Source of the DNA: Paractinoplanes aksuensis
GTDB taxonomy: Bacteria; Actinomycetota; Actinomycetes; Mycobacteriales; Micromonosporaceae
Length of the DNA stretch: 64,000 bases
Direction: 5' to 3'
NCBI RefSeq assembly: GCF_024137025.1
Contig: NZ_JAMYJR010000002.1
Location: 186,001 to 250,000, forward strand
Part shown: one piece after another, positions 42,574-50,847 of the stretch
How the letters are laid out: each line of letters opens with the position of its first letter
Position numbering within the stretch: position 1 is the stretch's first letter
Made by a program: the position numbers and the translations under genes
The notes under the pieces: generated by a model
Told to the model about the DNA's origin: nothing
Database searches by the model: none
What the model saw: the letters and a program-made list of their open reading frames with translations, nothing else

Positions 42574-43986
42574 ATGAGCGCGTCCCGCTCCAACCGCTGG
42601 TATCTCTCCACCGCGCCGATCCTGCGCGCCCTCGTGCACCTCTGTGTGCCGATGGCGGCCGCGATGATCGTGGGTGCGGTCTACAACGTCATCAATGCCG
42701 GGTTCATCGGCTCGCAGCACGACACCGCACTGCTGGCCGCGATCACCTTCGGCACGCCGCTGCTCGGCCTGGTCATGGCCATCGGCGGGGTGTTCGGGGT
42801 CGGCGGCGGGGCGCTCATCTCGCGGCTGTTCGGCGCGGCCGAGCACGACCCGGGGCAGGCGGCCGGGATCAAGCACGTCTCGTCGTTCGCCGTCTGGGGC
42901 TCGGTCATCGCCGGGGTCGTGGTCGGCGGCGCCGGTCTGGCCCTGTTGCACCCGCTGGTCACCCTGCTCGGCGCCGACACCGCCGCCGTGACGGCCACCC
43001 GGGAGTACGTCGCCGTCATGCTGGCCTTCGTGCCGGTGCTGGCCGCGGCGTTCTGTCTCGAGCAGATCGTGCGGGCCGAGGGCGCGGCGCGGCAGGCCAT
43101 GAACGGGCTGATCCTGTCCACGATCGCCAACGTAGTGTTCGACGTTGTTCTCATCCTGTTCTTCCACTGGGGTGTGGCCGGCGCCGCGCTCGGCACGGGG
43201 CTGGCCAACCTGATCACGGTGGCCTACTTCGCGTACTGGTTGCAGCGCAACAGCGAGCACGTGAGCCTGGCCCCGCGCTGGTTCACGCTGCGCGCGGACG
43301 TGCTCAAGCCGGTGTTCGGCGTCGGTGTGGGCGAGCTGCTGCAGTTCGCGTTCATGATCGTCACGGTCCTGGTGCTGAACAACCTGGCCGCCGGGTACGG
43401 CGACGGGCCGCTGGCGGCCATGGGCGTCGCGGTGCGGATCGCCCAGGTTCCCGAGTTCCTGATCATGGGCGTGACGCTCGGCGTGCTCCCGTTGCTCGCC
43501 TATGCGTACGGGAAGGGGGATCGGGCTCGTCTCAACGCGGCCCTGCGGGCGTCGGCGATCACCGTCGGCGGCGTGATGCTGGTCCTCGGCGGCTCGGTCT
43601 TCGTGTTCCGCGAGCAGGTGCTGACTGCGTTCTCCGGTGACCAGGCGGTGCTGGCCATCGGCGTCACGATCCTGGTCGCCCAGCTGGTGGCGACGGTGGC
43701 CAACGGGTTCGCCGGCCTGATCACCTCGCTGTTCCAGGCCACCGGCCGGGCCCGGCCCGCGATCGTCATGTCGATGGCCCAGGGCGTCCTGTTCATCCCG
43801 ATCGTGCTGCTCGGCAACAGCCTGTTCGGCCTGCCCGGCATCATCTGGGCCCTGACCGTCACCGAGGGCCTGGTCTTCCTGATCGGCGTCGGTATGTGGC
43901 TGGCCGCCCGCGCCTCGATCGACCGCGGCCTGGCCGAGGGCAGCCCGGAGCGGGCCGAGGCCGTGCTCGAGGGTGCCGAGGCCTGA
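42574..43986 (+). CDS. MATE family efflux transporter
   Basis: A 470-aa protein with 12 hydrophobic segments, six per half. The start at 42574 has GAAAGAGG 5 bp upstream; an in-frame ATG at 42559 lacks one. Family features include PMAAAMIVGAVYNVINAGFI, GGVFGVGGGALISRLFGAAE and the second-half QVPEFLIMGVTLGVLPLLAY. MATE pumps exchange cationic compounds for Na+ or H+. It is paired with a MarR gene upstream. The stop codon (43984-43986) is the left edge of a 93-bp inverted-repeat element. Confidence 0.9.
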   Translation: MSASRSNRWYLSTAPILRALVHLCVPMAAAMIVGAVYNVINAGFIGSQHDTALLAAITFGTPLLGLVMAIGGVFGVGGGALISRLFGAAEHDPGQAAGIKHVSSFAVWGSVIAGVVVGGAGLALLHPLVTLLGADTAAVTATREYVAVMLAFVPVLAAAFCLEQIVRAEGAARQAMNGLILSTIANVVFDVVLILFFHWGVAGAALGTGLANLITVAYFAYWLQRNSEHVSLAPRWFTLRADVLKPVFGVGVGELLQFAFMIVTVLVLNNLAAGYGDGPLAAMGVAVRIAQVPEFLIMGVTLGVLPLLAYAYGKGDRARLNAALRASAITVGGVMLVLGGSVFVFREQVLTAFSGDQAVLAIGVTILVAQLVATVANGFAGLITSLFQATGRARPAIVMSMAQGVLFIPIVLLGNSLFGLPGIIWALTVTEGLVFLIGVGMWLAARASIDRGLAEGSPERAEAVLEGAEA

Positions 43987-44078
43987 GGGCCTGTCCTGCC
44001 GATCACGCGGGGCTGCGGCGTGGCCCAGCTACCACCTGGACCTCGCCTCGCACCCACGTGATCGGCAAGACAGGCCCT
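43986..44078. repeat. 93-bp element with 22-bp terminal inverted repeats (terminator or MITE-like)
   Basis: The left arm (43986-44007, beginning AGGGCCTGTC and ending GATCACG) and right arm (44057-44078) pair over 22 bp with a single mismatch. The 49-bp centre has no gene. It starts in the last base of the MATE stop codon and ends 11 bp before the HIT gene. In RNA it would fold into a long hairpin, so it can serve as a terminator for the efflux operon. Long, nearly exact arms without a T-run are also what a small non-autonomous transposon end pair looks like. No target duplication was found. Confidence 0.65.
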
Positions 44079-44089
44079 AAGCTTCGACG

Positions 44090-44557
44090 ATGTTCAATCA
44101 CGAGCCCGACGGCTACTCGTGCCCGTTCTGCCGGCTCGTGGCGGGCGGCGAGGACGAGTGGCGGATCAACACCCAGCAGGACGTCGTGCGGCGCACCGGC
44201 CTGGCCACCGCGTTCATCGCGCCGCGGTGGTGGCCCCGCAACCACGGGCACGTGCTGGTCGTGCCGGACGCGCACCACGAGAACCTGTACGACCTGCCTG
44301 CCCGCTACGGCCACGCCGTGCACGACCTGGTGCGCGAGGTGGCCGTGGCCGTCCGCGAGACGTACGACTGCGACGGCACGTCGGTCCGCCAGCACAACGA
44401 GCCGAGCGGCAACCAGGACGCCTGGCACTACCACGTCCACGTCTTCCCCCGGTACGCCGGCGACGACCTCTACGGCACCCAGCCGTACCCGGAGTTCGTG
44501 TCGGCCGAGCAGCGCCGGCCCTACGCGGAGCGGTTGCGGGCGGCGTGGAGCTCCTGA
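44090..44557 (+). CDS. HIT family protein (histidine-triad nucleotide hydrolase)
   Basis: A 155-aa protein. The histidine triad is WHYHVHVFPRY; GYSCPFCRLVAGGEDEW at the N-terminus and AFIAPRWWPRNHGHVLVVPD complete the family pattern. HIT proteins hydrolyse or transfer nucleotidyl groups (Hint, Fhit, GalT-like); this one resembles the Hint/'HIT family' actinobacterial group. The stop overlaps the next gene by 13 bp, suggesting coupling with a GNAT acetyltransferase. Confidence 0.9.
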   Translation: MFNHEPDGYSCPFCRLVAGGEDEWRINTQQDVVRRTGLATAFIAPRWWPRNHGHVLVVPDAHHENLYDLPARYGHAVHDLVREVAVAVRETYDCDGTSVRQHNEPSGNQDAWHYHVHVFPRYAGDDLYGTQPYPEFVSAEQRRPYAERLRAAWSS

Positions 44558-45141
44558 CCGAGCGGCTCCGCCTCGTGCCGGGCGGACCCGACCTCGTACG
44601 GGATCTGTGGTCGGTTCTGTCCGACGACGCGGTGTGGCCCTGGTACCACCGCGAGAAACCCACGTACGATCAGGTCGAGGGGTCGGCCCGGGCGATCGGC
44701 GAGGGCTGGCGGCGGGACGGCGTGCACAAGTGGATCGCGTACGACCGGGGGAGCGGCGAGCTCGTCGGGCGTGGTGGCCTGTCCCGGCCGCCGCTGGACG
44801 ACGACTGGGGTCAGCTGCGCGCGTTCCTGCCCGACGAGTCGTGGGCGCGGGACCACTCCGGCTGGTACGAGCTCGGCTGGGCACTGCGAGGTAACTGCCG
44901 GGGACGGGGTTACGCCACCGAGATCGGGCGGGCCGGTCTCGCGTACGCCTTCGGAGAGCTGGACGCCCAGGCTGTGGCCTCGTGCACCCGGCGCGACAAC
45001 GCGAGCTCACGCGCCGTCATGGCGCGCCTCGGGATGCGGCCGGCCGGCGAGATCGTCAGCGACGGCGACCCGTACGCGGTCAGTGTGTTGCTGCGGGCGG
45101 AGGCGGCCGCCGGACCGAGCCCAGGTCGATCCCGCGGGTGA
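44545..45141 (+). CDS. GNAT family N-acetyltransferase
   Basis: 198 aa from GTG 44545, overlapping the HIT gene. It belongs to the RimJ/RimL-like acetyltransferase_3 subgroup: LTERLRLVPGGPDLVRDLWS, YELGWALRGNCRGRGYATEI (the Q/RxxGxG/A acetyl-CoA loop reads RGRGYA) and CTRRDNASSRAVMARLGM. Substrate unknown. The last 62 bp overlap the 3' end of the convergent AraC pseudogene. Confidence 0.88.
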   Translation: MELLTERLRLVPGGPDLVRDLWSVLSDDAVWPWYHREKPTYDQVEGSARAIGEGWRRDGVHKWIAYDRGSGELVGRGGLSRPPLDDDWGQLRAFLPDESWARDHSGWYELGWALRGNCRGRGYATEIGRAGLAYAFGELDAQAVASCTRRDNASSRAVMARLGMRPAGEIVSDGDPYAVSVLLRAEAAAGPSPGRSRG

Positions 45142-45837
45142 AGCGGGTGCGGTACTCGGTGGCGGTGAGCCCGTAGTGGGCCCGGAAGCGCCGGGCGAAG
45201 TAGTTCTGGTCGGGCCAGCCGACCTTTTCCGCGATGGCCCGGACCGTACGTCCTCGATGCGCCGCATCACCTCGAGGACGGCGGGGTGCACCGGCTCGGC
45301 CCGGACCCCGTCGCCGACGGCCCGGGCCACGCAGCCCAGGGCCAGCACGACGCGGGCGATCATGTCGGTGCGGTGCAGGTGGGCCGGATGGGTGCGCAGC
45401 TCGGCCAGGGCGTCGAGGTGCCCGAAGCACTGGGTGCGCTCGGCCGGTTCGAGGTGGGTGGTGAGGATGCCCCGGCGGCGTTCGCTGTACGGGCCGGTCG
45501 ACAGCAAGTGGCCCAGCAGCGGGTCGTCACGCGTCCAGCCCAGCTCTTGGCGCAGCAGCTCGGCCGAGAAGCAGAAGTTGTACACCTCGAGGTCGCGGCA
45601 CTCCTCGTAGCCGTGCCACACGCCCGGCCGCAGCAGCACGGCGTCACCCACCCGCAGCTGCTGGCGGCCGTTGAGGCTGTGGTGCACGGCGTCGCCCCGG
45701 GACACGATCGCGATCTCGACGAAGCTGTGCGTGTGCACCCGCATCTCGCCGTAGTGCTGGTGCCGCCCGGCGTAGGCGAACGCGTCGTCGCCGAAGTACA
45801 CCAGCGTGGACCGCTGCTCGATCGTCTCGGGTGGCAC
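45080..45837 (-). pseudogene. AraC family regulator, internal deletion removing the first HTH
   Basis: The N-terminal cupin sensing domain is intact from ATG 45837 (STLVYFGDDAFAYAGRHQHY, RVGDAVLLRPGVWHGYEECR), continuing to HPAVLEVMRRIE. There the frame jumps, near 45255: the next AraC sequence appears in another frame as RTVRAIAEKVGWPDQNYFAR, RFRAHYGLTATEYRTRF. About 40-50 residues that normally carry the first helix-turn-helix are missing. The product would have a scrambled C-terminus and could not bind DNA normally. It lies 9 bp downstream of the hydrolase gene on the same strand, so it was probably its regulator. Confidence 0.8.
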
Positions 45838-45846
45838 GTGCGAACC

Positions 45847-46518
45847 CTACAAGTCGCTGAGCAGTCCGAGCACGCGGTCGGGGCCGTCGCGCAGCACGTT
45901 GTGGGTGGTGGGCCACTCCTCGTAGTGCCAGTCCGGGTCATGGCGTACGCGCTCCATCGACACCGGGGCCTGCGGACCGCCCGGGGTGTCGGTCGCGGCC
46001 GCGTACCGCTTGATCGGGACCGACTTCCAGGCGCCGCTGAGGCGGGTCTTCTGCAGCAGCGTGGCGAACGGGTGGGGCCGGGCCCGGTCGTCGAAGAACG
46101 GCATCGGGGCCAGGCCGAGGCCGTCGGCGCCGACCGAATCCAGGAAGTACCGGCGGTTCTCCTCGGTGGTGACGTCCCAGCACGACTCGCCGTCGAGCAG
46201 GATGTCGCTGTCGAGGTGGATCAGCGCGCTGATCCGGGCCTGCCCGCGGTCGGCGACCTCGTTGATCACCTGGCCGCCGTAGCTGTGGCCGACCAGCACG
46301 ACCGGGTCGCCGCCGGCTGTCAGATCCTCGACCAGCGCGTCGAGCTGGTCGACATGTGTCGTGAGGTTGACCGGGCGGTGGGCGAGGTCGTCGTCGGGCC
46401 AGAGCCCGGCCAGGGTCACGCATTCCGCCTGATGCCCGGCCTTCTCGAGTTCGGCGGCCAAGGGTTCGTACCACCAGCCGCCGTGCCAGGCCCCGGGGAC
46501 GAGAACAAACGTGGTCAT
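45847..46518 (-). CDS. Alpha/beta hydrolase
   Basis: A 223-aa hydrolase. N-terminal FVLVPGAWHGGWWYEPLAAE provides the oxyanion region. The nucleophile elbow is VVLVGHSYGGQVINEVAD; the catalytic His is probably in the final WPTTHNVLRDGP. It matches the esterase/EstC group that also includes plant methylesterase-like enzymes. No signal peptide. The downstream AraC gene is broken. Confidence 0.88.
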   Translation of the reverse strand: MTTFVLVPGAWHGGWWYEPLAAELEKAGHQAECVTLAGLWPDDDLAHRPVNLTTHVDQLDALVEDLTAGGDPVVLVGHSYGGQVINEVADRGQARISALIHLDSDILLDGESCWDVTTEENRRYFLDSVGADGLGLAPMPFFDDRARPHPFATLLQKTRLSGAWKSVPIKRYAAATDTPGGPQAPVSMERVRHDPDWHYEEWPTTHNVLRDGPDRVLGLLSDL

Positions 46519-46596
46519 GAGCCATTCCTATACCCGTCCGAGTGAGGAGTAAGGCACCTGACTGCGCGCGGCGCGCCGCTGCGGATAGTGAGCGCC

Positions 46597-49293
46597 ATGG
46601 AACAGGCCGCGGAACTGCGGGTGCACGGCGTCAGCGGAACGCCGATCGAGTCGATGCTGGACGATCCGTGGCCGACGCAGGTGGCGGGGGACGACGACGG
46701 GCGCATCTTCCGGCGTACGCACGCCACCCCGCCCGACCGGGTGGTCGAGGGCTACCACTGGGGCCGTTACACCGCGGGCTCGCCGTCCCGGGCCCTGTGG
46801 CTTCTGCTGCTGCCGTTCGCGCTGGTCAACGTGGCCCGGTTCGCGCTGCTGATGCCCGCCCGCCGGCGCCGGCGCGACCGGTTGGCCGACGGCGTGCTGC
46901 GGCTGCTGGGTCTGTTGTCGACGGTGACGATGGTCGTGGCCGCCTGCTACCTGGCCTGGGGTGTGCTGGCCCGGCAGTGCGGGCCGGACGACGACTGCGG
47001 GCGCGGCTTCTGGCTGCTGGCCCGGTTCAGCGACCGCTCGGACGGGATCCGCACGCTGGTCACGGCGCTGCTGCCGATCGTCCTGCTGGCCGTGCTGTGG
47101 CAGTTCGACCGGCTCGGTTTCCCGCACGACCCGCCCGGCCGCCCGCGCCGGGAACGTCCGCACAGCAACGGCGACCCCGGTGACCCCGGCTTCTGGCGCG
47201 GCCCGCTGCAGACGTCGTCGCAGCGCGCGGCCCACGTCACGGTCGGCTGTGCCGTCGCCGGGCTGCTCGCCCTGGCCATGCTGGGTCTCCCGGGCCGGTG
47301 GGCCGGCTACGAGCCGGCGTTCACCGCCGCCTGCGCCGTCGTGGCCGGGCTGCTGGGGGCGGGCCTGCTGGCCAACCTGTACGTCGTGATCGCCAACCCG
47401 GCGCCGGCCGTGCTCACCTCCGACGGGCACGACACGACCGCGCTGTCGCGCCGGATGCGTGTCGCCCGCTACGTCACGGCGGCCGCGGCCCTGGCGGCGG
47501 TGGTCCTGAGCGCCCACGGCCTCGACCACGTGCTTCGCGGCCGGGTGCGCCCGCAAGGTGTCGGTGGTCTGTTCGCGGGTGTCGCCAACGGGGTGAGCGC
47601 GCTGCTCGGGCTGACCCTGCTCGTCTTCCTGGTCGTGTGCGCGTGGCTGGCCTGCTGCGCCGACGGCCGCGAGATGCGGGCCGTGCCCAAACCGTTCCGG
47701 CCGTTCTTCGGCGGCATGGCCGGCTGGATCGGGGCCGCGCTGGGCGCGGTCGCCGGCATGGGCATGAGCGCGGCCGCGGTGTTCTGGACCGCCCGCGCCC
47801 TGGGCAAGCCCGTTCTCGAGGGCGCCGGCGACGGGATCGAGGTGGCCAGCGTCTACTGGGTCCTGGCCGCGGTGTGGGGCGGGCTGGCCCTGTTGCTCGC
47901 CGTCTCGTTGCTGCCGATGGCGGCCTGGCTCCTGCGCCGCGAATGGTGGTGGGTGCTGTTCCTGGCGCTGGTGGTCGCGGTCGGGGTGGGCGGGACGGCC
48001 CTGGTGGGCGACGAGGTGTCCTGGGCCGGGGCGGGCCGCCAGGCGGAATGGATCACCGGCGGCATCGTGCTGGTGGTCGGACTGTCGTTTCTGGTCTTCC
48101 TGCTCGACCGGGACAGCTACCCCGACCAGCTGTGCGGTGACTACAGCGAGCGGCACGGGCTGGAACGGGCCCGGGCCCGGGTGGCCGCGAAGTGGCGGCT
48201 CGCGCTGATCCGCTACCGCTACCACCACGTGCTCGGGCTCATCGCCCTGCTCGGCGGTCTGGCCGTGATCGCGGCCGCGCTGGCCGGCGTGTGGCTGATC
48301 TTCGTCGAGGACGGGTCGTCCCCGTTGACCGCCAGCGCCACCGGGCCCCTGGGGCAGCTCGGCGTGGCCGTGGTGTCGTTCGGCGCGACCGGGCTGGTCG
48401 TGCTCGGGCTGGGCACGTGGCGCCGGGCGGGACTGCGGACGGGCGTGGGGATCGTCTGGGACCTGCTGTCGTTCTGGCCCCGCACGGGGCACCCGCTGTG
48501 TCCGCCGCCGTACGGAGGAAAGGCCGTCCTTGCCGTGGCCGGGCGGGCCTCGCAGCTGGCCAACCAGCCGCTGGTCGGCGACGGGCCGGCCGGCCGCATC
48601 GTGCTCTCCGGGCACAGCCAGGGCAGCGTCATCACGGCCGCCGCCTGTGCGGTGCTGGCCGAGGAGGCGACGCGGAGCGGGCACGACGGCGACCTGCGGT
48701 CCGACCGGGCCCGCACGGCCCTCGGCCGGCTCTCGATGATCACGTACGGGTCGCAGCTGCAGTTCCTGTACGCGCGGTTCTTCCCCTCGTACTTCGGCTA
48801 CGACCGCTTGTGCGGGGTGTACCGCGGTCTGGGCGGGCGGTGGCGCAGCGTCTACCGGTGGACCGACCCGCTCGGCGGCCCGGTGCTGGCCTGGGCCGCG
48901 CCGTCGTCGGCGGCGAGCTTCGGGCCCGACATCGACCGCTGGCACCGGATCGGCTGCCCCGACGACTGCCCCGGCCACACCTCGAAACAGCGCTGCGGTT
49001 GCCCGGGTGGCTGCGCGCCCGACGAATGTCCCTACCCGAAGTACTGGGCGGTCGGGCCCGACCTGCGTCTGCGGGACCCGGCGACCATCGAGGACTCCGC
49101 GTTCGAGGCGCGGCGGGCCGCGCGCGGCCACAGCGGGTACCCGGGCGACCCGGCGTACGAAAAGGTCTTCGAGGATCTGCTCCAGGGTCACGAGGTGGAC
49201 CCGGGGGCATGCGGGGTGCCCGGTCAGGCCACCAGCGCGGGCTCGGCCAGCCAGGACAGGATCTCGGGCAGGATCTCCATGGCCCCGAAGTGA
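46597..49293 (+). CDS. Large multi-pass membrane protein with serine-hydrolase (lipase-like) motif
   Basis: An 898-aa protein from ATG 46597 (an in-frame GTG at 46588 is possible). It begins AAELRVHGVSGTPIESMLDD, as in a family of actinobacterial integral membrane proteins annotated only as hypothetical or lipase-like. About ten to eleven hydrophobic helices cover residues ~65-640. The C-terminal cytoplasmic or external domain contains RIVLSGHSQGSVITAAACAV near residue 671, a lipase-type nucleophile elbow, and a Cys-rich segment (CPDDCPGH...CGCPGGCAPDECP) that could bind zinc. The final ~25 residues overlap the convergent hydrolase gene by 70 bp and look unlike the rest, so the natural end may have been altered. 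Function unknown. Confidence 0.75.
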   Translation: MEQAAELRVHGVSGTPIESMLDDPWPTQVAGDDDGRIFRRTHATPPDRVVEGYHWGRYTAGSPSRALWLLLLPFALVNVARFALLMPARRRRRDRLADGVLRLLGLLSTVTMVVAACYLAWGVLARQCGPDDDCGRGFWLLARFSDRSDGIRTLVTALLPIVLLAVLWQFDRLGFPHDPPGRPRRERPHSNGDPGDPGFWRGPLQTSSQRAAHVTVGCAVAGLLALAMLGLPGRWAGYEPAFTAACAVVAGLLGAGLLANLYVVIANPAPAVLTSDGHDTTALSRRMRVARYVTAAAALAAVVLSAHGLDHVLRGRVRPQGVGGLFAGVANGVSALLGLTLLVFLVVCAWLACCADGREMRAVPKPFRPFFGGMAGWIGAALGAVAGMGMSAAAVFWTARALGKPVLEGAGDGIEVASVYWVLAAVWGGLALLLAVSLLPMAAWLLRREWWWVLFLALVVAVGVGGTALVGDEVSWAGAGRQAEWITGGIVLVVGLSFLVFLLDRDSYPDQLCGDYSERHGLERARARVAAKWRLALIRYRYHHVLGLIALLGGLAVIAAALAGVWLIFVEDGSSPLTASATGPLGQLGVAVVSFGATGLVVLGLGTWRRAGLRTGVGIVWDLLSFWPRTGHPLCPPPYGGKAVLAVAGRASQLANQPLVGDGPAGRIVLSGHSQGSVITAAACAVLAEEATRSGHDGDLRSDRARTALGRLSMITYGSQLQFLYARFFPSYFGYDRLCGVYRGLGGRWRSVYRWTDPLGGPVLAWAAPSSAASFGPDIDRWHRIGCPDDCPGHTSKQRCGCPGGCAPDECPYPKYWAVGPDLRLRDPATIEDSAFEARRAARGHSGYPGDPAYEKVFEDLLQGHEVDPGACGVPGQATSAGSASQDRISGRISMAPK

Positions 49294-50102
49294 GCGGTGC
49301 CGGTCTGCACGGTCAGCTCGGCGCCGGGGATGCGCTCGGCCAGCCAGCGCGCGTGCGCGGGCGGGACGCAGTTGTCCTCGGCGCCGTGCCACACCCGCAC
49401 CCGCTGCTTGATGTCGACCAGGTCGAACCCCCAGTCGCGGCGGGTGGCCAGCACGTCGTCGATCCACCCGTACGGCCCGCCGCGGGTCGCCTCGGCGTAC
49501 GCCTCGACCAGCCGTTGCTGGATCATCAAATCGCGCACGACCTTGAGGTCGGGGCCGGCGATCTCGCGGCGCAGCGAGTCGAGCAGGCTGACCGGGCTGC
49601 GCCGGGTGCGGTCGGCCTGCAGCCGCAGGCTCTCGACCAGGCGGGGCTCGTCGTGGGAGGCGGCGCCGAACTCTTCCACGTTGGACGGCATCATGCCGCC
49701 GAACCAGTCGATCTCGGCGTCGTGCGGGGCCAGGCTGACCAGCACGGCGGCCCGGGTGACGCGCTCGGGCAGCCGGGCGGCGCAGGCCAGCGCGTGCGGC
49801 CCGCCGCCGGACCGGCCGACCACAGTGAACGTGTCGAGCCCGAGGTCGTCGGCGATCGCCGCCACATCGGATGCGCAGTCGGCCACAGTCCGGTCGCGGT
49901 GCCGGTCGGAACCGCCGTAGCCCGGCCGGTCGTAGCTGATCAGCCGGACGCCGAGGCGATAGAGCACGCCGGCCCGGGGCCGGGGGCCGATGCGGCTGCC
50001 GGGCGTGCCGTGCAACAGGAACACGGGGACACCGTCACGGGCGCCGGACACCTCGTAGCGCAACCGGCGACCGCCGGTCGTGAACACGTCGCTGTGGGAC
50101 AC
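49224..50102 (-). CDS. Alpha/beta hydrolase
   Basis: A 292-aa protein. HG oxyanion motif PVFLLHGTPGSRIG, then VRLISYDRPGYGGSDRHRDR, nucleophile elbow FTVVGRSGGGPHALACAAR and catalytic acid and base near VWHGAEDNCVPPAHARWLAE and TGTAHFGAMEILPE. This is the proline-iminopeptidase/haloalkane-dehalogenase-like class common in actinomycetes; the substrate is not known. Its 3' end overlaps the large membrane protein gene. A KdpE-like gene lies downstream of the intergenic gap on the same strand, but 76 bp separate them. Confidence 0.88.
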   Translation of the reverse strand: MSHSDVFTTGGRRLRYEVSGARDGVPVFLLHGTPGSRIGPRPRAGVLYRLGVRLISYDRPGYGGSDRHRDRTVADCASDVAAIADDLGLDTFTVVGRSGGGPHALACAARLPERVTRAAVLVSLAPHDAEIDWFGGMMPSNVEEFGAASHDEPRLVESLRLQADRTRRSPVSLLDSLRREIAGPDLKVVRDLMIQQRLVEAYAEATRGGPYGWIDDVLATRRDWGFDLVDIKQRVRVWHGAEDNCVPPAHARWLAERIPGAELTVQTGTAHFGAMEILPEILSWLAEPALVA

Positions 50103-50178
50103 TGGCCACTCCTGCGCGTCGGTCGTGCCGTCACGGTACTGACCTTGGCGGGCCGGGGCCAGTAGCTGACAGGACCCC

Positions 50179-50847
50179 TTACGGCTGAAAACGGTAGCCC
50201 ATGCCGGGTTCGGTGATCAGGTGGCGGGGCCGGGTCGGGTCTTCCTCGAGCTTACGCCGCAGGCGCGCCATGTACTGACGCAGATAGTTCGTCTCGGTGC
50301 CGTATTGCGGACCCCACACGTCGTGCAGCAGGCTCCGCTGGGTGATCAGCTTGCCCGGGTTGCGCAGCAGTTGTTCCAGCAGCTGCCACTCGGTCGGGGT
50401 GAGCCGCTGGTCCGGGGTGATCGTGTGCCCGGCCAGGTCGACCGTGTACTTCCCGACAGTCACCGGCCCCGGCGCCGCGTCCGACGGGTGCGCGCGCCGG
50501 GTCACCGCGCGGATGCGGGCCAGCAACTCGTCCACCCCGAACGGCTTGGTCACGTAGTCGTCGGCCCCGGCGTCGAGCGCGGCCACCTTGTCGGCGCCCT
50601 CGGCCCGCCCGGACAGCACGATGATCGGCACGCTGGTCCAGCCCCGCAGCCCGCGGATCACCTCGGTGCCGTCCAGGTCGGGCAGCCCCAGGTCGAGCAC
50701 GACCAGATCGGGGGCGTGGGCCGCGGCCGCCTTGAGCGCGCCGGCGCCGTCGGCCGCCACCTCCACGTCGTACTCGCGGGCGCGCAGGTTGATCCGCAGC
50801 GCCCGCAGGATCTGCGGGTCGTCGTCGACGACCAGGATGCGGGTCAC
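50179..50847 (-). CDS. KdpE-like OmpR-family response regulator
   Basis: 222 aa. Receiver domain with D52 (VVLDLGLPDLDG) and Lys in DYVTKPFGVDELL, and C-terminal winged helix (LTPTEWQLLEQLLRNPGKLI, then ETNYLRQYMARLRRKLEEDP). The closing YLRQY...RRKLE is characteristic of KdpE. It overlaps the histidine kinase gene by 4 bp. No kdpFABC genes are in the window, so the target is not shown. Confidence 0.9.
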   Translation of the reverse strand: MTRILVVDDDPQILRALRINLRAREYDVEVAADGAGALKAAAAHAPDLVVLDLGLPDLDGTEVIRGLRGWTSVPIIVLSGRAEGADKVAALDAGADDYVTKPFGVDELLARIRAVTRRAHPSDAAPGPVTVGKYTVDLAGHTITPDQRLTPTEWQLLEQLLRNPGKLITQRSLLHDVWGPQYGTETNYLRQYMARLRRKLEEDPTRPRHLITEPGMGYRFQP

